Origin: CAWGHZ01 sp963775315
GTDB lineage: Bacteria; Pseudomonadota; Alphaproteobacteria; MPNO01; DASWLB01
Assembly: GCA_963775315.1 (NCBI GenBank)
Contig: CAVZIN010000007.1
Coordinates: 1,860,001 to 1,924,000, forward strand
Reading direction: 5' to 3'
Length of the DNA: 64,000 bases
Positions 9,609 to 18,769 of the stretch are shown piece by piece (position 1 is the stretch's first letter; each line of letters opens with the position of its first letter). The translations under genes and the position numbers were made by a program. The notes below the pieces were generated by a model. That model searched no databases, was not told the DNA's origin, and worked only from the letters and a program-made list of their open reading frames with translations.

Positions 9609-9938
9609 CGTGCCTCCTGCCGCGGCCCCCCTGTGGGCCGCCTCCGGCAAATGTATGGCCGAACGGGTTAAGTTTCACGCAGCGATCCACCCCGTCCCGC
9701 CCGGGCCGCCTGCGCCTTCCGGAATGTGCTTGACCGGTCGCGGCCCGGATCGCAAAGTGGCAGGCAATATTCAGAAGAACGAAGCGCGGGAGGCGCACCC
9801 CCGACAGGAGTTGCCCGGCAGGATTCGCAGGTCGCGAAACGGTCCGCATATTGCATGCGGCCGAAGCGCGACTTCGATGGCCGCGCAGGGCGGTGCCCAC
9901 GCCATCGCATCGACAGGGCTGCACAGGAGGGAGACGCC
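9609..9938. promoter_or_regulatory. divergent promoter region between gdhB and the ABC importer
   Basis: These 330 bp contain no convincing gene and must hold both divergent promoters. A TTGACC at 9730-9735 with CAAAGT 17 bp later (9753-9758) is a possible weak sigma70-type promoter for the importer. The AGGAGG at 9925-9930 is its ribosome site. I see no clear operator. Confidence 0.35.
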
Positions 9939-11246
9939 ATGACGACCACGACGAAGGTTAGGTCCGGCGCGAAGGCGGCGCCGGTCGCGCTGGGGCGCAC
10001 GCTGCTGGTCGCGGCGACCGTGGGCGCGATCGCGCTCGGCGGCACGGCGCGCGCCGCGGACACGGTGAAGGTCGGCATCCTGGCGCCGCTGTCCGGCAAC
10101 TTCGCCGCGCCGGGCCAGGAAGGCCTGACCGGCATGAAGATGTATCTCGACCAGATCCATTCGATGGCCGGCAAGACCAAGATCGAGATCATCGTCGAGG
10201 ACACCCAGGGCAAGCCCGACGTCGGCGTGACCAAGGCGCGCAAGCTGGTCGAGCGCGACGGGGCGCAGGTGCTGACCGGCATCGTGTCGTCGGGCGTGGC
10301 GCTCGCGGTCAACGCCTTCTCGCGCCAGAACAAGGTGCCGATCGTGTTCTCGATCGACGCGGGCGCGGACGAGCTCACCATGCCCGGCCCGCTCGCCAAC
10401 CCCTACGCGGTGCGCACCTCGCAGAACGGCCGCACGCCCGCCGCCGTCGCCGCCGACTGGGCCTACAAGAAGGGCTGGCGCAAGGTCGCCGCCATCGGCT
10501 CCGACTATGCCGGCGGCGTCGACGTGATCCACGGCTTTGCCCAGAACTTCTGCCGGCTGGGCGGCAAGGTGACGCAGGCGCAGTTCCCGCCGCTCGGCGC
10601 CGCCGATTACGGCCCCTACCTCACCAACATCGACCGCTCGGTCGACGCGGTGGTCGCCTTCACCCCCGGGGCCGGCGGGCTGCGGCTCGGGCGGCAGTAC
10701 GCCGAGATGGGCCTCAAGGGCAAGATCCCGATGATGGACATCTATGGCCAGATCACCTACGAGCCGAACCTGAAGCAGCTCGGCGCGGCGGCGATGGGCA
10801 TGTACTCGTCGCTGCACTACACGCCGATGATCGCGACCGACATCAACAAGGCGTTCGTCGCCGCCTACAAGAAGAAGACCGGCGAGACCCCCTCGGACGA
10901 ATCGCCCGACGGCTGGACCGGCATGCACGCCATCGCCGACGCGATCGCCGCGGTGAACGGCGACATGTCCGACACGATGAAGTTCATGGCCGCCCTCAAG
11001 GCCGTGCACTTCAACTCGCCGAAGGGCGAGATCTCGCTCAATTCCTACGGCCAGGTCGTCCAGTCGATGTACATCCGCCAGGTCCAGAAGACGCCGGAGG
11101 GCGCGGCCAACGTGCCGGTCGCCACCTACAACCACGTCGACCAGTTCTGGCCCTTCACGGCGAAGGAGTTCGAGGCGTTCAAGTACACCTACAAGAACGT
11201 CAAGGGCGACCTGAACGACTGCGCGAAGGTGCTGGCGAAGAAGTAA
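9939..11246 (+). CDS. ABC transporter substrate-binding protein, branched-chain amino acid type
   Basis: This is the periplasmic type-1 binding protein of the importer. It is 435 residues with a Sec signal (LLVAATVGAIALGGTARA, cleaved before ADTVKVG). The mature start KVGILAPLSGNFAAPGQEG, then GMKMYLDQI and VEDTQGKPDVGVTKARKLVERD, is typical of the LivJ/amide-binding family. The family also binds amides and aromatic acids, so leucine specificity is not proven. ATG 9939 follows AGGAGG with 8-nt spacing. It is the first gene of a five-gene importer operon, with the permeases starting 115 bp downstream. Confidence 0.92.
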   Translation: MTTTTKVRSGAKAAPVALGRTLLVAATVGAIALGGTARAADTVKVGILAPLSGNFAAPGQEGLTGMKMYLDQIHSMAGKTKIEIIVEDTQGKPDVGVTKARKLVERDGAQVLTGIVSSGVALAVNAFSRQNKVPIVFSIDAGADELTMPGPLANPYAVRTSQNGRTPAAVAADWAYKKGWRKVAAIGSDYAGGVDVIHGFAQNFCRLGGKVTQAQFPPLGAADYGPYLTNIDRSVDAVVAFTPGAGGLRLGRQYAEMGLKGKIPMMDIYGQITYEPNLKQLGAAAMGMYSSLHYTPMIATDINKAFVAAYKKKTGETPSDESPDGWTGMHAIADAIAAVNGDMSDTMKFMAALKAVHFNSPKGEISLNSYGQVVQSMYIRQVQKTPEGAANVPVATYNHVDQFWPFTAKEFEAFKYTYKNVKGDLNDCAKVLAKK

Positions 11247-11361
11247 CGGTCGGGCAGCGTCGCAAGGTGGTTCGCATTCGGCCGTTAGCCGTTCGTCCCG
11301 GGGAGGCCCGCCGCGACGCGACGCGCCGTCTCGAAGGACGAACGGCGACACGCCCCACAGC

Positions 11362-12210
11362 ATGATCTGGGTCATCCACACGCTGAATGGCATCTCGTTC
11401 GGGATGCTGCTGTTCCTGCTGGCGAGCGGGCTGTCGCTGATCTACGGGCTGATGAAGATCCTCAACCTGACGCATGGCTCGTACTACCTGGTCGGCGGCT
11501 ATATCGGCCTCAGCGTGATGCGCTGGACCGACAGCTTCGTGCTCGCGCTGCTCGCCGCGGCGGTGGCGGTCGGGCTGATCGGGGCGGCGATGGAGCGGTT
11601 CTTCCTCCGCCGCTTCCACATGGACGAGCTGCCGCAGACCCTGCTGACCTTCGGCTTTTTGTTCATCTTCGCCGATCTCTCGCTGTGGATCTGGGGCGGC
11701 GACCCGATCATGATGGCGAAGCCGAAGATGTTCGCCCAGTCGATCTCGTTCGGCCTCTACGCCTATCCCGTCTACCGGCTGTTCCTGATCGGGGTCGGTA
11801 TCGTGGTCGCGCTCGCGCTGTGGTGGTTCCAGGAGCGGACGCGCCTCGGCACCATGCTGCGCGCCGGCGTCGACGATGCCGAGATCGCGCGCGCCCTCGG
11901 CATCAACGTCTCTTTGATGTTCACCCTGGTCTTCGCGGCCGGCGCCGCGCTCGCCGCCCTCGGCGGCGTCCTCGCCGGACCGGTGCTCTCGGTCTATCCC
12001 GGCGCCGATTTCGAGACGCTGATCCTCGCCTTCGTGGTGGTGATCGTGGGCGGGCTCGGCAGCCTCCGCGGCGCCCTCGTCGGCGCGCTGCTCGTCGGGC
12101 TCCTCGACAATTTCGGCAAGGCGTTCTTCCCCGAGTTCGCGCTGTTCACCGTGTTCGCACCGATGGCCATCATCCTGGTGGTGCGCCCGACCGGGCTGTT
12201 CGGCCGGTAA
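11362..12210 (+). CDS. livH: branched-chain amino acid-type ABC permease (LivH)
   Basis: A 282-residue inner-membrane permease subunit. MNGISFGMLLFLLASGLSLIYGLMKILNLTHG-like N-terminal helices, and later RAGVDDAEIARALGINV, match the LivH EAA-like loop that docks the ATPases. The C-terminal GGLGSLRGALVGALLVGLLDNFGK is also characteristic. It pairs with LivM, whose ATG overlaps its TAA (TAATG at 12208-12212), so the two are translationally coupled. The specific substrate is set by the binding protein. Confidence 0.93.
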   Translation: MIWVIHTLNGISFGMLLFLLASGLSLIYGLMKILNLTHGSYYLVGGYIGLSVMRWTDSFVLALLAAAVAVGLIGAAMERFFLRRFHMDELPQTLLTFGFLFIFADLSLWIWGGDPIMMAKPKMFAQSISFGLYAYPVYRLFLIGVGIVVALALWWFQERTRLGTMLRAGVDDAEIARALGINVSLMFTLVFAAGAALAALGGVLAGPVLSVYPGADFETLILAFVVVIVGGLGSLRGALVGALLVGLLDNFGKAFFPEFALFTVFAPMAIILVVRPTGLFGR

Positions 12211-13150
12211 TGAGGACGCGCCTCCTTACCGCCCTCGGGCTCGTGGCGCTGGTCGCGCTGTTCCTCGCGCTGCCGCACGTGCTCAAGCCCTACTATCTCG
12301 GCCTCTCGACCAAGATGCTGATCTTCGCGCTGTTCGCGATGAGCCTCGACCTCCTGATGGGCTATGGCGGGCTGCCCTCGCTCGGCCACGCGGCCTATTT
12401 CGGCGTCGCCTCCTACGCGGTCGCGCTGCTGCTGCTCAAGGGCGGCTATCCCAGCGCCGTCGCCTTCCCGGCCGCGATCGTCGTCTCCGCCCTGACCGGC
12501 GCGGTGTTCGGGGCGCTCGGGCTCCGAGCGCGCGGCAGCTATTTCCTGATGATCACCTTCGCCCTCGCCCAGGTGCTGTGGGCGCTCGCGTTCGGCTGGC
12601 GGTCGATGACCAACGGCGACGACGGCATCCCCAGCGTGCCGCGCCCGCACTTCGCCTGGCCGGTCGATTCGATCCCCGGCTTCTATTATTTCGTGCTGGC
12701 GATCTTCGCGGTGGCGAGCCTGCTGCTGGTCGCCATCGTGCGCTCGCCGTTCGGCAAGGCGCTGAAGGGCATCCGCGAATCCGAATCGCGCATGCAGGCG
12801 CTCGGCTACAACGTCTGGCTCTACCAGTGGGTCGCCTTCGTGCTGGCCGCGACCTTCGCCGGCCTCGCGGGCGCGCTCTACGCCTATTTCAACCGCTTCG
12901 TCGGGCCGGAGTACCTGCACGTCATCCAGTCGGCCGAGGCGCTGATCATGGTGATCCTGGGCGGCGCCGGCACGCTGATTGGCCCGGCGATCGGCGCGGC
13001 GCTGATCGTCTATCTCGAGGATTTCGTCTCCTCGCTGACCGAGCGGTGGGTGCTGGTCCTCGGCATCATCTACGTGCTGGTGACGCTGTTCGCCCCGCGC
13101 GGGCTGGTGGGAATATGGGTCGCTTGGCGCCAGCGGCGGGCGGAACGGTC

Positions 13151-13154
<4 letters not shown>
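12210..13154 (+). CDS. livM: branched-chain amino acid-type ABC permease (LivM)
   Basis: The second permease subunit, 314 residues. MSLDLLMGYGGLPSLGHAAY is the hallmark LivM block. The docking loop KGIRESESRMQALGYNVW is present at about residues 182-200. A GGAGTLIGPAIGAALI helix follows near the end. The start overlaps the stop of livH, and its own TGA overlaps the GTG of the next gene (GTGA), showing tight operon packing. Confidence 0.93.
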
Positions 13155-13887
<733 letters not shown>

Positions 13888-13891
<4 letters not shown>

Positions 13892-14589
13892 TGCTGCGGG
13901 TCGAGGACATCCACACCTATTACGGCGCGAGCCACGTGCTGCAGGGCGTTTCGCTGACCGTCGAGCCGAACGAGGTGGTCGCCGTGATCGGGCGCAACGG
14001 CGTCGGCAAGACCACGCTGGTGCGCTCCATCGTCGGACTGACCCCGCCGGCGCGCGGGCGCATCTCGTTCCGCGACATCGACATCACGCGCATGCCCGCC
14101 CACCGCATCGCGCGGCTCGGCGTCGGGCTGGTGCCGCAGGGGCGGCGCGTCTTCCCCTCGCTCTCGGTGCGCGAGCATCTCGAGGTGACGGCGCGCCCGC
14201 GCGGCGCCGCCCGGCCGTGGACGCGCGAGCGCCTGTGCGAGCTGTTCCCCAACCTCGCCCAGCGGCTCGGCCAGACCGCGCTCAAGCTCTCGGGTGGCGA
14301 GCAGCAAATGCTGGCCGCCGGCCGCGCCCTCGTGGGCAACCCCGACCTCCTCTTGATGGACGAGCCGACCGAGGGGCTCGCGCCCTTGATGGTGCGCGAG
14401 CTCGGCCGCCTCGTCGCCACGCTGAAAGAGGCCGGCACCTCGATCCTGCTGGTCGAGCAGCAGCTCGCCTTCGTGCTGCGCCACGCCGACCGCATCTACA
14501 TCGTCTCGAAGGGCCAGATCGTCCACCATTGCCGGCCCGCCGAGCTTGCCGACGACCGCGAGACGAAGGCGCGCTTCCTCGGGGTGTAG
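13888..14589 (+). CDS. livF: ABC transporter ATP-binding protein (LivF)
   Basis: The second ATPase, 233 residues. It contains Walker A GRNGVGKTT, signature LSGGEQQM, Walker B LLLMDEPTEGL and LLVEQQLAF (H-loop position occupied by Q, as in many LivF proteins). ATGATG at 13888 gives two adjacent starts; the first overlaps the livG TGA. It ends the importer operon. No obvious terminator follows before the IS630 element 260 bp downstream. Confidence 0.92.
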
Positions 14590-14850
14590 GTTTTTCCGGT
14601 ATTAGGTAGCAAACGCACCTAGGGGATTATCCCCGCCTTTCCCGATATTCTCCGTCAAGTGGGCTAAATATTGGGCCATCCCGCTGGATGCCTCCAACAA
14701 CTTGTTGATCCGAATCATCTTTACAGGGTCTTTTAGAGACCTTCGCTCCGGTGATCGGCCCGTTCCTGCCAAGGTCGCGGGGCCGTCCCCTCATAAGAGG
14801 GTGGAGCGAAGTGGTGGAGGGCTACTGCCCCCGCCGGCAGCGAAATCACC
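14590..14850. other. intergenic segment before IS630, no gene seen
   Basis: These 261 bp lie between the importer operon and the left end of the IS630-type element. Reading frames are short and have no family resemblance. There is no clear terminator or promoter. It may be remnant DNA. Confidence 0.5.
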
Positions 14851-15904
14851 TAGAGCACTTTCTGGTCGGACCGAATTGGCAGGGGATTCCCAGTGGGGCG
14901 GTGCCGTGATTCTTTGGGTGCGGAATGGTTCATGGAGGGATCATGGTCCGCGCCTACTCGATCGACCTGCGTGAACGGGTCCTTGCAGCCGTTGAGGATG
15001 GGGCGCCGATCCGGACGGTGGTCGACCGGTTCGGGGTGAGCCCGAGCTTCGTTTCCAAGCTGCACACGCGCTTTCGGCTGACCCGCTCGGTGAGGCCCGA
15101 CCGGCAGGGCGGCGATCATCGCTCGGGACCGATCGAAGCCCATGCCGACTGGCTGCTCGCCCAGGTCAAGGAGCGGCCCGATCTAACGCTCGCAGAACTG
15201 TGCCAGGGCCTCGCCCGGCGCGGGCTCAGGACGGTGCCGTCGACGGTGTGGCGCTTCTTCTCCCGCCGCGGGCTGACGTACAAAAAAAGACCGCCCATGC
15301 GAGCGAGCAGGACCGCTCGGACGTAAAGGCGGAACGCGATCTGTGGCGCTGCGTGCAGCCGTGGCTCGATCCACGCCGCCTGGTGTTCATCGACGAGACC
15401 GGGACGCAGACCAAGATGGCGCGGCTCCGCGGCCGGGCGCCGCGCGGCGAGCGGCTGGTCGCGCCCATCCCGCACGGCCACTGGAAGACCATCACCCTGG
15501 TCTGCGCGCTGCGGGCCGACCGCATCGAGGCGCCCATGGTGATCGACCGGGCGATGAACGGGAGCATCTTCCAGGTCTGGGCCCGCGAGGTGCTACGACC
15601 GACGCTGAAGCCCGGCGACATCGTGATCTGGGACAACCTGCCCGCCCACAAGGTGGCCGGCGCCGAAGCCGCAATAGAGGCCGCCGGCGCCACCCTCCTC
15701 CGCCTCCCGCCCTACTCGCCAGACTTCAACCCCATCGAGCAGCTCTTCTCCAAGCTCAAGGCGCACCTCCGCAAGGCCGCAGCGCGCACCGTCGAACAGC
15801 TCTGGTGTGAGATCGGCCGCATCCTCGCCAGCGTCCCGCCAACCGAATGCGCCAACTACTTCACAAACTCCGGATACGGCTCCGTATGAACGGAATCCGC
15901 TCTA
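14851..15904 (+). mobile_element. IS630-family insertion sequence (copy 1)
   Basis: The element of about 1.05 kb is bounded by TA dinucleotides (14851-14852 and 15903-15904), as expected for IS630/Tc1-type insertion into TA. The ends inside the TAs form a short imperfect inverted repeat: GAGC on the left and GCTC on the right, followed by a shared TTC and CGGA pattern. One transposase, read through a frameshift, fills it. It sits between the importer and a low-G+C segment. A second, unrelated IS630-type element is at 57345-58510. Confidence 0.75.
14943..15889 (+). CDS. IS630-family transposase, needs a -1 frameshift
   Basis: The first frame (14943 to 15326) encodes the HTH part: AYSIDLRERVLAAVEDGAP, then RFGVSPSFVSKL and the winged-helix half ending TYKK. 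The second frame (to 15889) encodes the DDE catalytic part. There, D is in VFIDETGTQTKMARLRG, D in IVIWDNLPAHK, and E in PYSPDFNPIEQLFSKLK. The frames join at seven A residues (15282-15288): slipping back one base gives KKKTAHASEQDR, which is normal family sequence. Several IS630 elements use such slippage, so a full fusion of about 315 residues may be made. A simple indel in the A run is the alternative. Confidence 0.8.
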
Positions 15905-15923
15905 GCGCCGGATTTTAGCCTTC

Positions 15924-15948
15924 GGGGTGCCTTCGGGCACCCCTTTTT
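15924..15948 (+). terminator. strong rho-independent terminator
   Basis: Bases 15924-15931 (GGGGTGCC) pair perfectly with 15936-15943 (GGCACCCC) across a TTCG tetraloop, followed by TTTTT at 15944-15948. It lies 35 bp beyond the transposase and just outside the IS. It may have served a gene lost at the insertion, possibly the importer operon. Confidence 0.85.
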
Positions 15949-16180
15949 CTTCCTACAAGGTACAACCTGTAGGGAGTCTCACGCAAGACTCGTTTCGCGT
16001 GTATGTTGCGCCAGATGGTTCGCGCAGAAGTAGATGTGGTGTCAGGCAAGCATCCAAAGATCGAGCGCATCGCGGCGCTTGATCGCCCGACAAATATGGG
16101 CGCGGCGTTGATGCTGGAGCGCCGCGCCGAGGTGCGCGAGGAAGAACGTAACCTCCGTAACAAGGTAAGTCGTAACAAGT
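15949..16180. other. intergenic, lower G+C, no supported gene
   Basis: No gene is supported here. A short plus-strand frame of 80 codons (16003-16245) overlaps the next gene on the other strand and resembles nothing I know. Two 13-base matches to the conserved 3' part of 16S rRNA occur at 16156-16179 and look coincidental. Confidence 0.4.
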
Positions 16181-16816
16181 TCACTGGGGCATTTTTGCTT
16201 CAGTGCTTAGCGGCTCTGGATGTTCGAGAGATTCGGCCAACTTAGCAACGGCGGGCACAATCCGTTGCGAGACGGCCCGCGCTTCATTCACATTGCCGTC
16301 CTCCAGCAAATGCCCGATTAGGTAAAGGTAGCCGGCAATGACGCCGAATTTCCGGTCATATGATTCATGTGGCCTTTCATTAAGGAGAGAACAATTCATT
16401 TCCTTCAATGTGGTTCTGAGAGCAACCCACCCTCCGGCAAAACGAATCGCGACGTGTTGTTGCTCGTCAAATGAGTTTTCTCTTTGGAAGGCCAGAATTT
16501 CATCAGCCAACTCAATCGACTTCCGGCCAATTTCCTGAACGCGACTCGGCTCGACATCTGGTTCCGACAGTAGTTTCCTGGGTGTCCTATAGGCGGAATG
16601 AAAAATGAAGCCGAGCCCCACCATGGCCAAACAAACCGACCCAATGTCTGTTCCCAGAAAATGAAGGGCCTTTAGCCCATAGGTGGCGACAAAATCCACG
16701 TCGCCACCTATGTCGAGAAGTTGATGGAGAACTCGCCATAGCGGCCGGTTGCACAGAAGCACCAACCCGATATAGGCCCTCGGCGAGCGCAGAACTTGGC
16801 GAGCCTTGTCCCCCAT
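16181..16816 (-). CDS. hypothetical membrane protein, lower G+C than neighbours
   Basis: A 211-residue protein that I do not recognise. An N-terminal segment YIGLVLLCNRPLWRVL and a second hydrophobic stretch SVCLAMVGLGFIFHSAY suggest one or two membrane passes. The soluble remainder contains SRVQEIGRKSIELADEILAF, GGWVALRTTLKEMNCSL, and a predicted helical tail. Its base composition and codon use are visibly less G+C-rich than flanking genes, pointing to horizontal acquisition. It lies alone between the terminator and an HTH gene on the other strand, with no neighbour to suggest a role. Confidence 0.6.
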   Translation of the reverse strand: MGDKARQVLRSPRAYIGLVLLCNRPLWRVLHQLLDIGGDVDFVATYGLKALHFLGTDIGSVCLAMVGLGFIFHSAYRTPRKLLSEPDVEPSRVQEIGRKSIELADEILAFQRENSFDEQQHVAIRFAGGWVALRTTLKEMNCSLLNERPHESYDRKFGVIAGYLYLIGHLLEDGNVNEARAVSQRIVPAVAKLAESLEHPEPLSTEAKMPQ

Positions 16817-17017
16817 GCGCCGGTCATAGCGCGACTCGGGCGGCGGGTGCGTTTCCTACATAATACCGGGTTCTTCCCTCTCGGCCCTTCAGAGGGAGGG
16901 GGAGATCGGCGCCGTCGGGAGGCCATCCGGCATCCTGTCCCACACGCCTCGGCTCTTGACGTTCGGCTTAAATTCCTGTATATGGGCACGCATCCCTTAC
17001 AGCCGAGCGAGGCCGTC

Positions 17018-17575
17018 ATGCGCCAATTCACGTCGCGCCACGGGCCGGGCACGTCCCGCCTGCGCCCTCCGGCGCCCGACCCGATCGCAGCCCTGCTAGC
17101 CGAGGACGCGGCGGGCGCCCCGCCCCCGTCCCTGTCCCCGCCGAACTCACGCACAAGCCGTACGACGCGGGTCGACTGGCAGCGCATCGCGGCGCTGATG
17201 GCCGAGGGGCATCCGGTCGCCGAGGTGGCGCGCCAGGCGAACTGCTCGCGCCAGCATGTCTGGCGGGTGGTGCGGCGCCAGCGCGCGGCGGCGGCGCGCG
17301 CCGCCGATCCCGACGCGGCGAGGGCCGAGGCCGAGGCCCGGCTCGCCGAGCTGCGCCCGCTGGTCGTCGACGGGCTCGCCCGCCAGGCCGAGGCGGGCAA
17401 CCCGCGCGTCCTCCTCTGGCTCGCCGAGCGGCTCCGTGTCGGTCGTGACCTCGCGGAGGCGGCGCCGCCGCCCGCGGATGCCGCGCCCGACAGCCTTTCG
17501 CACGAGGAATGGCTCGACGTGCTCGACGCGCTCGATTTCCGCGACCGGGCGCGCGCCGGAATTTCGCCGGGCTAG
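17018..17575 (+). CDS. small helix-turn-helix protein
   Basis: A 185-residue protein. Residues about 50-85 (VDWQRIAALMAEGHPVAEVA, then NCSRQHVWRVVRRQ) form a resolvase/homeodomain-like HTH. An Ala/Arg-rich helical segment follows, then a tail with HEEWLDVLDALDFRDRA. The architecture recalls phage small-terminase or DNA-binding adaptor proteins, but no large terminase is nearby. ATG 17018 has GAGCGAGG upstream; an earlier ATG at 16982 has no ribosome site. A DNA-binding function is inferred from the HTH only. Confidence 0.6.
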   Translation: MRQFTSRHGPGTSRLRPPAPDPIAALLAEDAAGAPPPSLSPPNSRTSRTTRVDWQRIAALMAEGHPVAEVARQANCSRQHVWRVVRRQRAAAARAADPDAARAEAEARLAELRPLVVDGLARQAEAGNPRVLLWLAERLRVGRDLAEAAPPPADAAPDSLSHEEWLDVLDALDFRDRARAGISPG

Positions 17576-17686
17576 AGGCGACATCGCTTTCCCGCCAGGC
17601 ACTTCCGAGGCGACGGTCGCCCCGGCCAGGCGACATCGCGGTTACCATCGGCTAATCTCGCGCGACATCGGGGAGCGGGAGGGATC

Positions 17687-18769
17687 ATGCGCGCGCGTAT
17701 CACGGAGACGACGGCCGAGCTGTGGCGGTACGAGCTGCCGACGCCGATCGGCGGGTCGGCGGTCAGCATCGTCGACATCGTCGTGGTCACAATGCGCGAT
17801 GCCGACGGGCACGACGGCATGGGCTATTCCTACGTGATGGGCGGCGGCGGCGAGGCGGTGGTCGGGCTCGCCCGGTCGATGCTGGCGCGGTTCGTCGACG
17901 GCGAGCCGGCGCTGGCACCGCAGGCGCTGTGGCGGCGCATCGCGGGCTCGCTCAACCGGCTCGGGCGCGGGGCGGGCTACCTGGCGCTGTGCGCCATCGA
18001 CATCTGTGCGTGGGACCTCGCCGCGCGGGTGCAGGACCTGCCGCTCGGCATCGCGCTCGGCGGCGCGGCGCGCCTGATGCCGGTCTACGGCTCGGGCGGG
18101 CTCTGGCCCTTCATGGCGCCGGACGAGGCGGTGGCGCAGGTCGAGCGGTACCTCGCGCGCGGCATCCGCGGAGTGAAGATGCGCGTGGCCGGCGCCGACG
18201 CCGACATCGCGCGCATGGGCGCGGTCTACGACGCGCTGCCCGAGGGGGTGCATCTGATGGCCGACGCGAACGAGCGCTGCGACCTCTTGCGCGCGCGCTG
18301 GCTCGCCGCCGCCTGCGCCGAGCACGAGATGCTGTGGCTGGAGGAGCCGCTGCCAGCGTACGATTATGCCGGGTTCGGCCAGCTCGCCGCGAGCGCGCCC
18401 GTCGCCATCGCGACCGGCGAGCATCTGCAGGGCTGCGCCGAGTTCCAGCCCTTGTTCGAGAACCGCGGCCTCGCCCTCGCCCAGCCCGACCCGGCGATGA
18501 TGGGCGGCATCACCGAATGCCTGCGCCTCGCGACCGTGGCCGAGCATCGCGGCGTCGTGGTGGCGCCGCACTTCAACCCCGCGCTGTTCATCCACGTCGC
18601 GGCCGCGGCGCCGGCGATGCAATGGCTCGAGGACTTCCCCGTGCTGGAGCCCTTGTTCGACGATCCGCCGACCTGGGATTCCAACGGCGATTTCGCTTTG
18701 CCCGAGGGGCCGGGCCATTCGATCCGCTTCCGCCCCGGCGTGCGCGAAGAGCTGCGGGTCGCGGGCTGA
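17687..18769 (+). CDS. enolase-superfamily enzyme (mandelate racemase/muconate lactonizing type)
   Basis: This 360-residue protein has the capping domain first and then a TIM barrel. Visible catalytic features are K in RGVKMR (about residue 164, the KxK-type position with Arg third), metal ligands D in ADANER (about 193), E in WLEEPL (about 219) and E in TGEH (about 245), and H in APHFN (about 295). Such enzymes abstract the alpha proton of a carboxylate and act as acid-sugar dehydratases, racemases or epimerases; the substrate cannot be read here. ATG 17687 has a GGGAGCGGGAGGG site. Its TGA overlaps the ATG of an acyl-CoA synthetase, suggesting a shared catabolic pathway. Confidence 0.88.
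   Translation: MRARITETTAELWRYELPTPIGGSAVSIVDIVVVTMRDADGHDGMGYSYVMGGGGEAVVGLARSMLARFVDGEPALAPQALWRRIAGSLNRLGRGAGYLALCAIDICAWDLAARVQDLPLGIALGGAARLMPVYGSGGLWPFMAPDEAVAQVERYLARGIRGVKMRVAGADADIARMGAVYDALPEGVHLMADANERCDLLRARWLAAACAEHEMLWLEEPLPAYDYAGFGQLAASAPVAIATGEHLQGCAEFQPLFENRGLALAQPDPAMMGGITECLRLATVAEHRGVVVAPHFNPALFIHVAAAAPAMQWLEDFPVLEPLFDDPPTWDSNGDFALPEGPGHSIRFRPGVREELRVAG

Noticed and set aside
16156..16179. Two 13-base matches to the conserved 16S rRNA 3' region (CGTAACAAGGTAA and AAGTCGTAACAAG)
   Set aside because: The order is wrong, the flanks do not match rRNA, and no other rRNA segment is near. It is not an rRNA gene or fragment.
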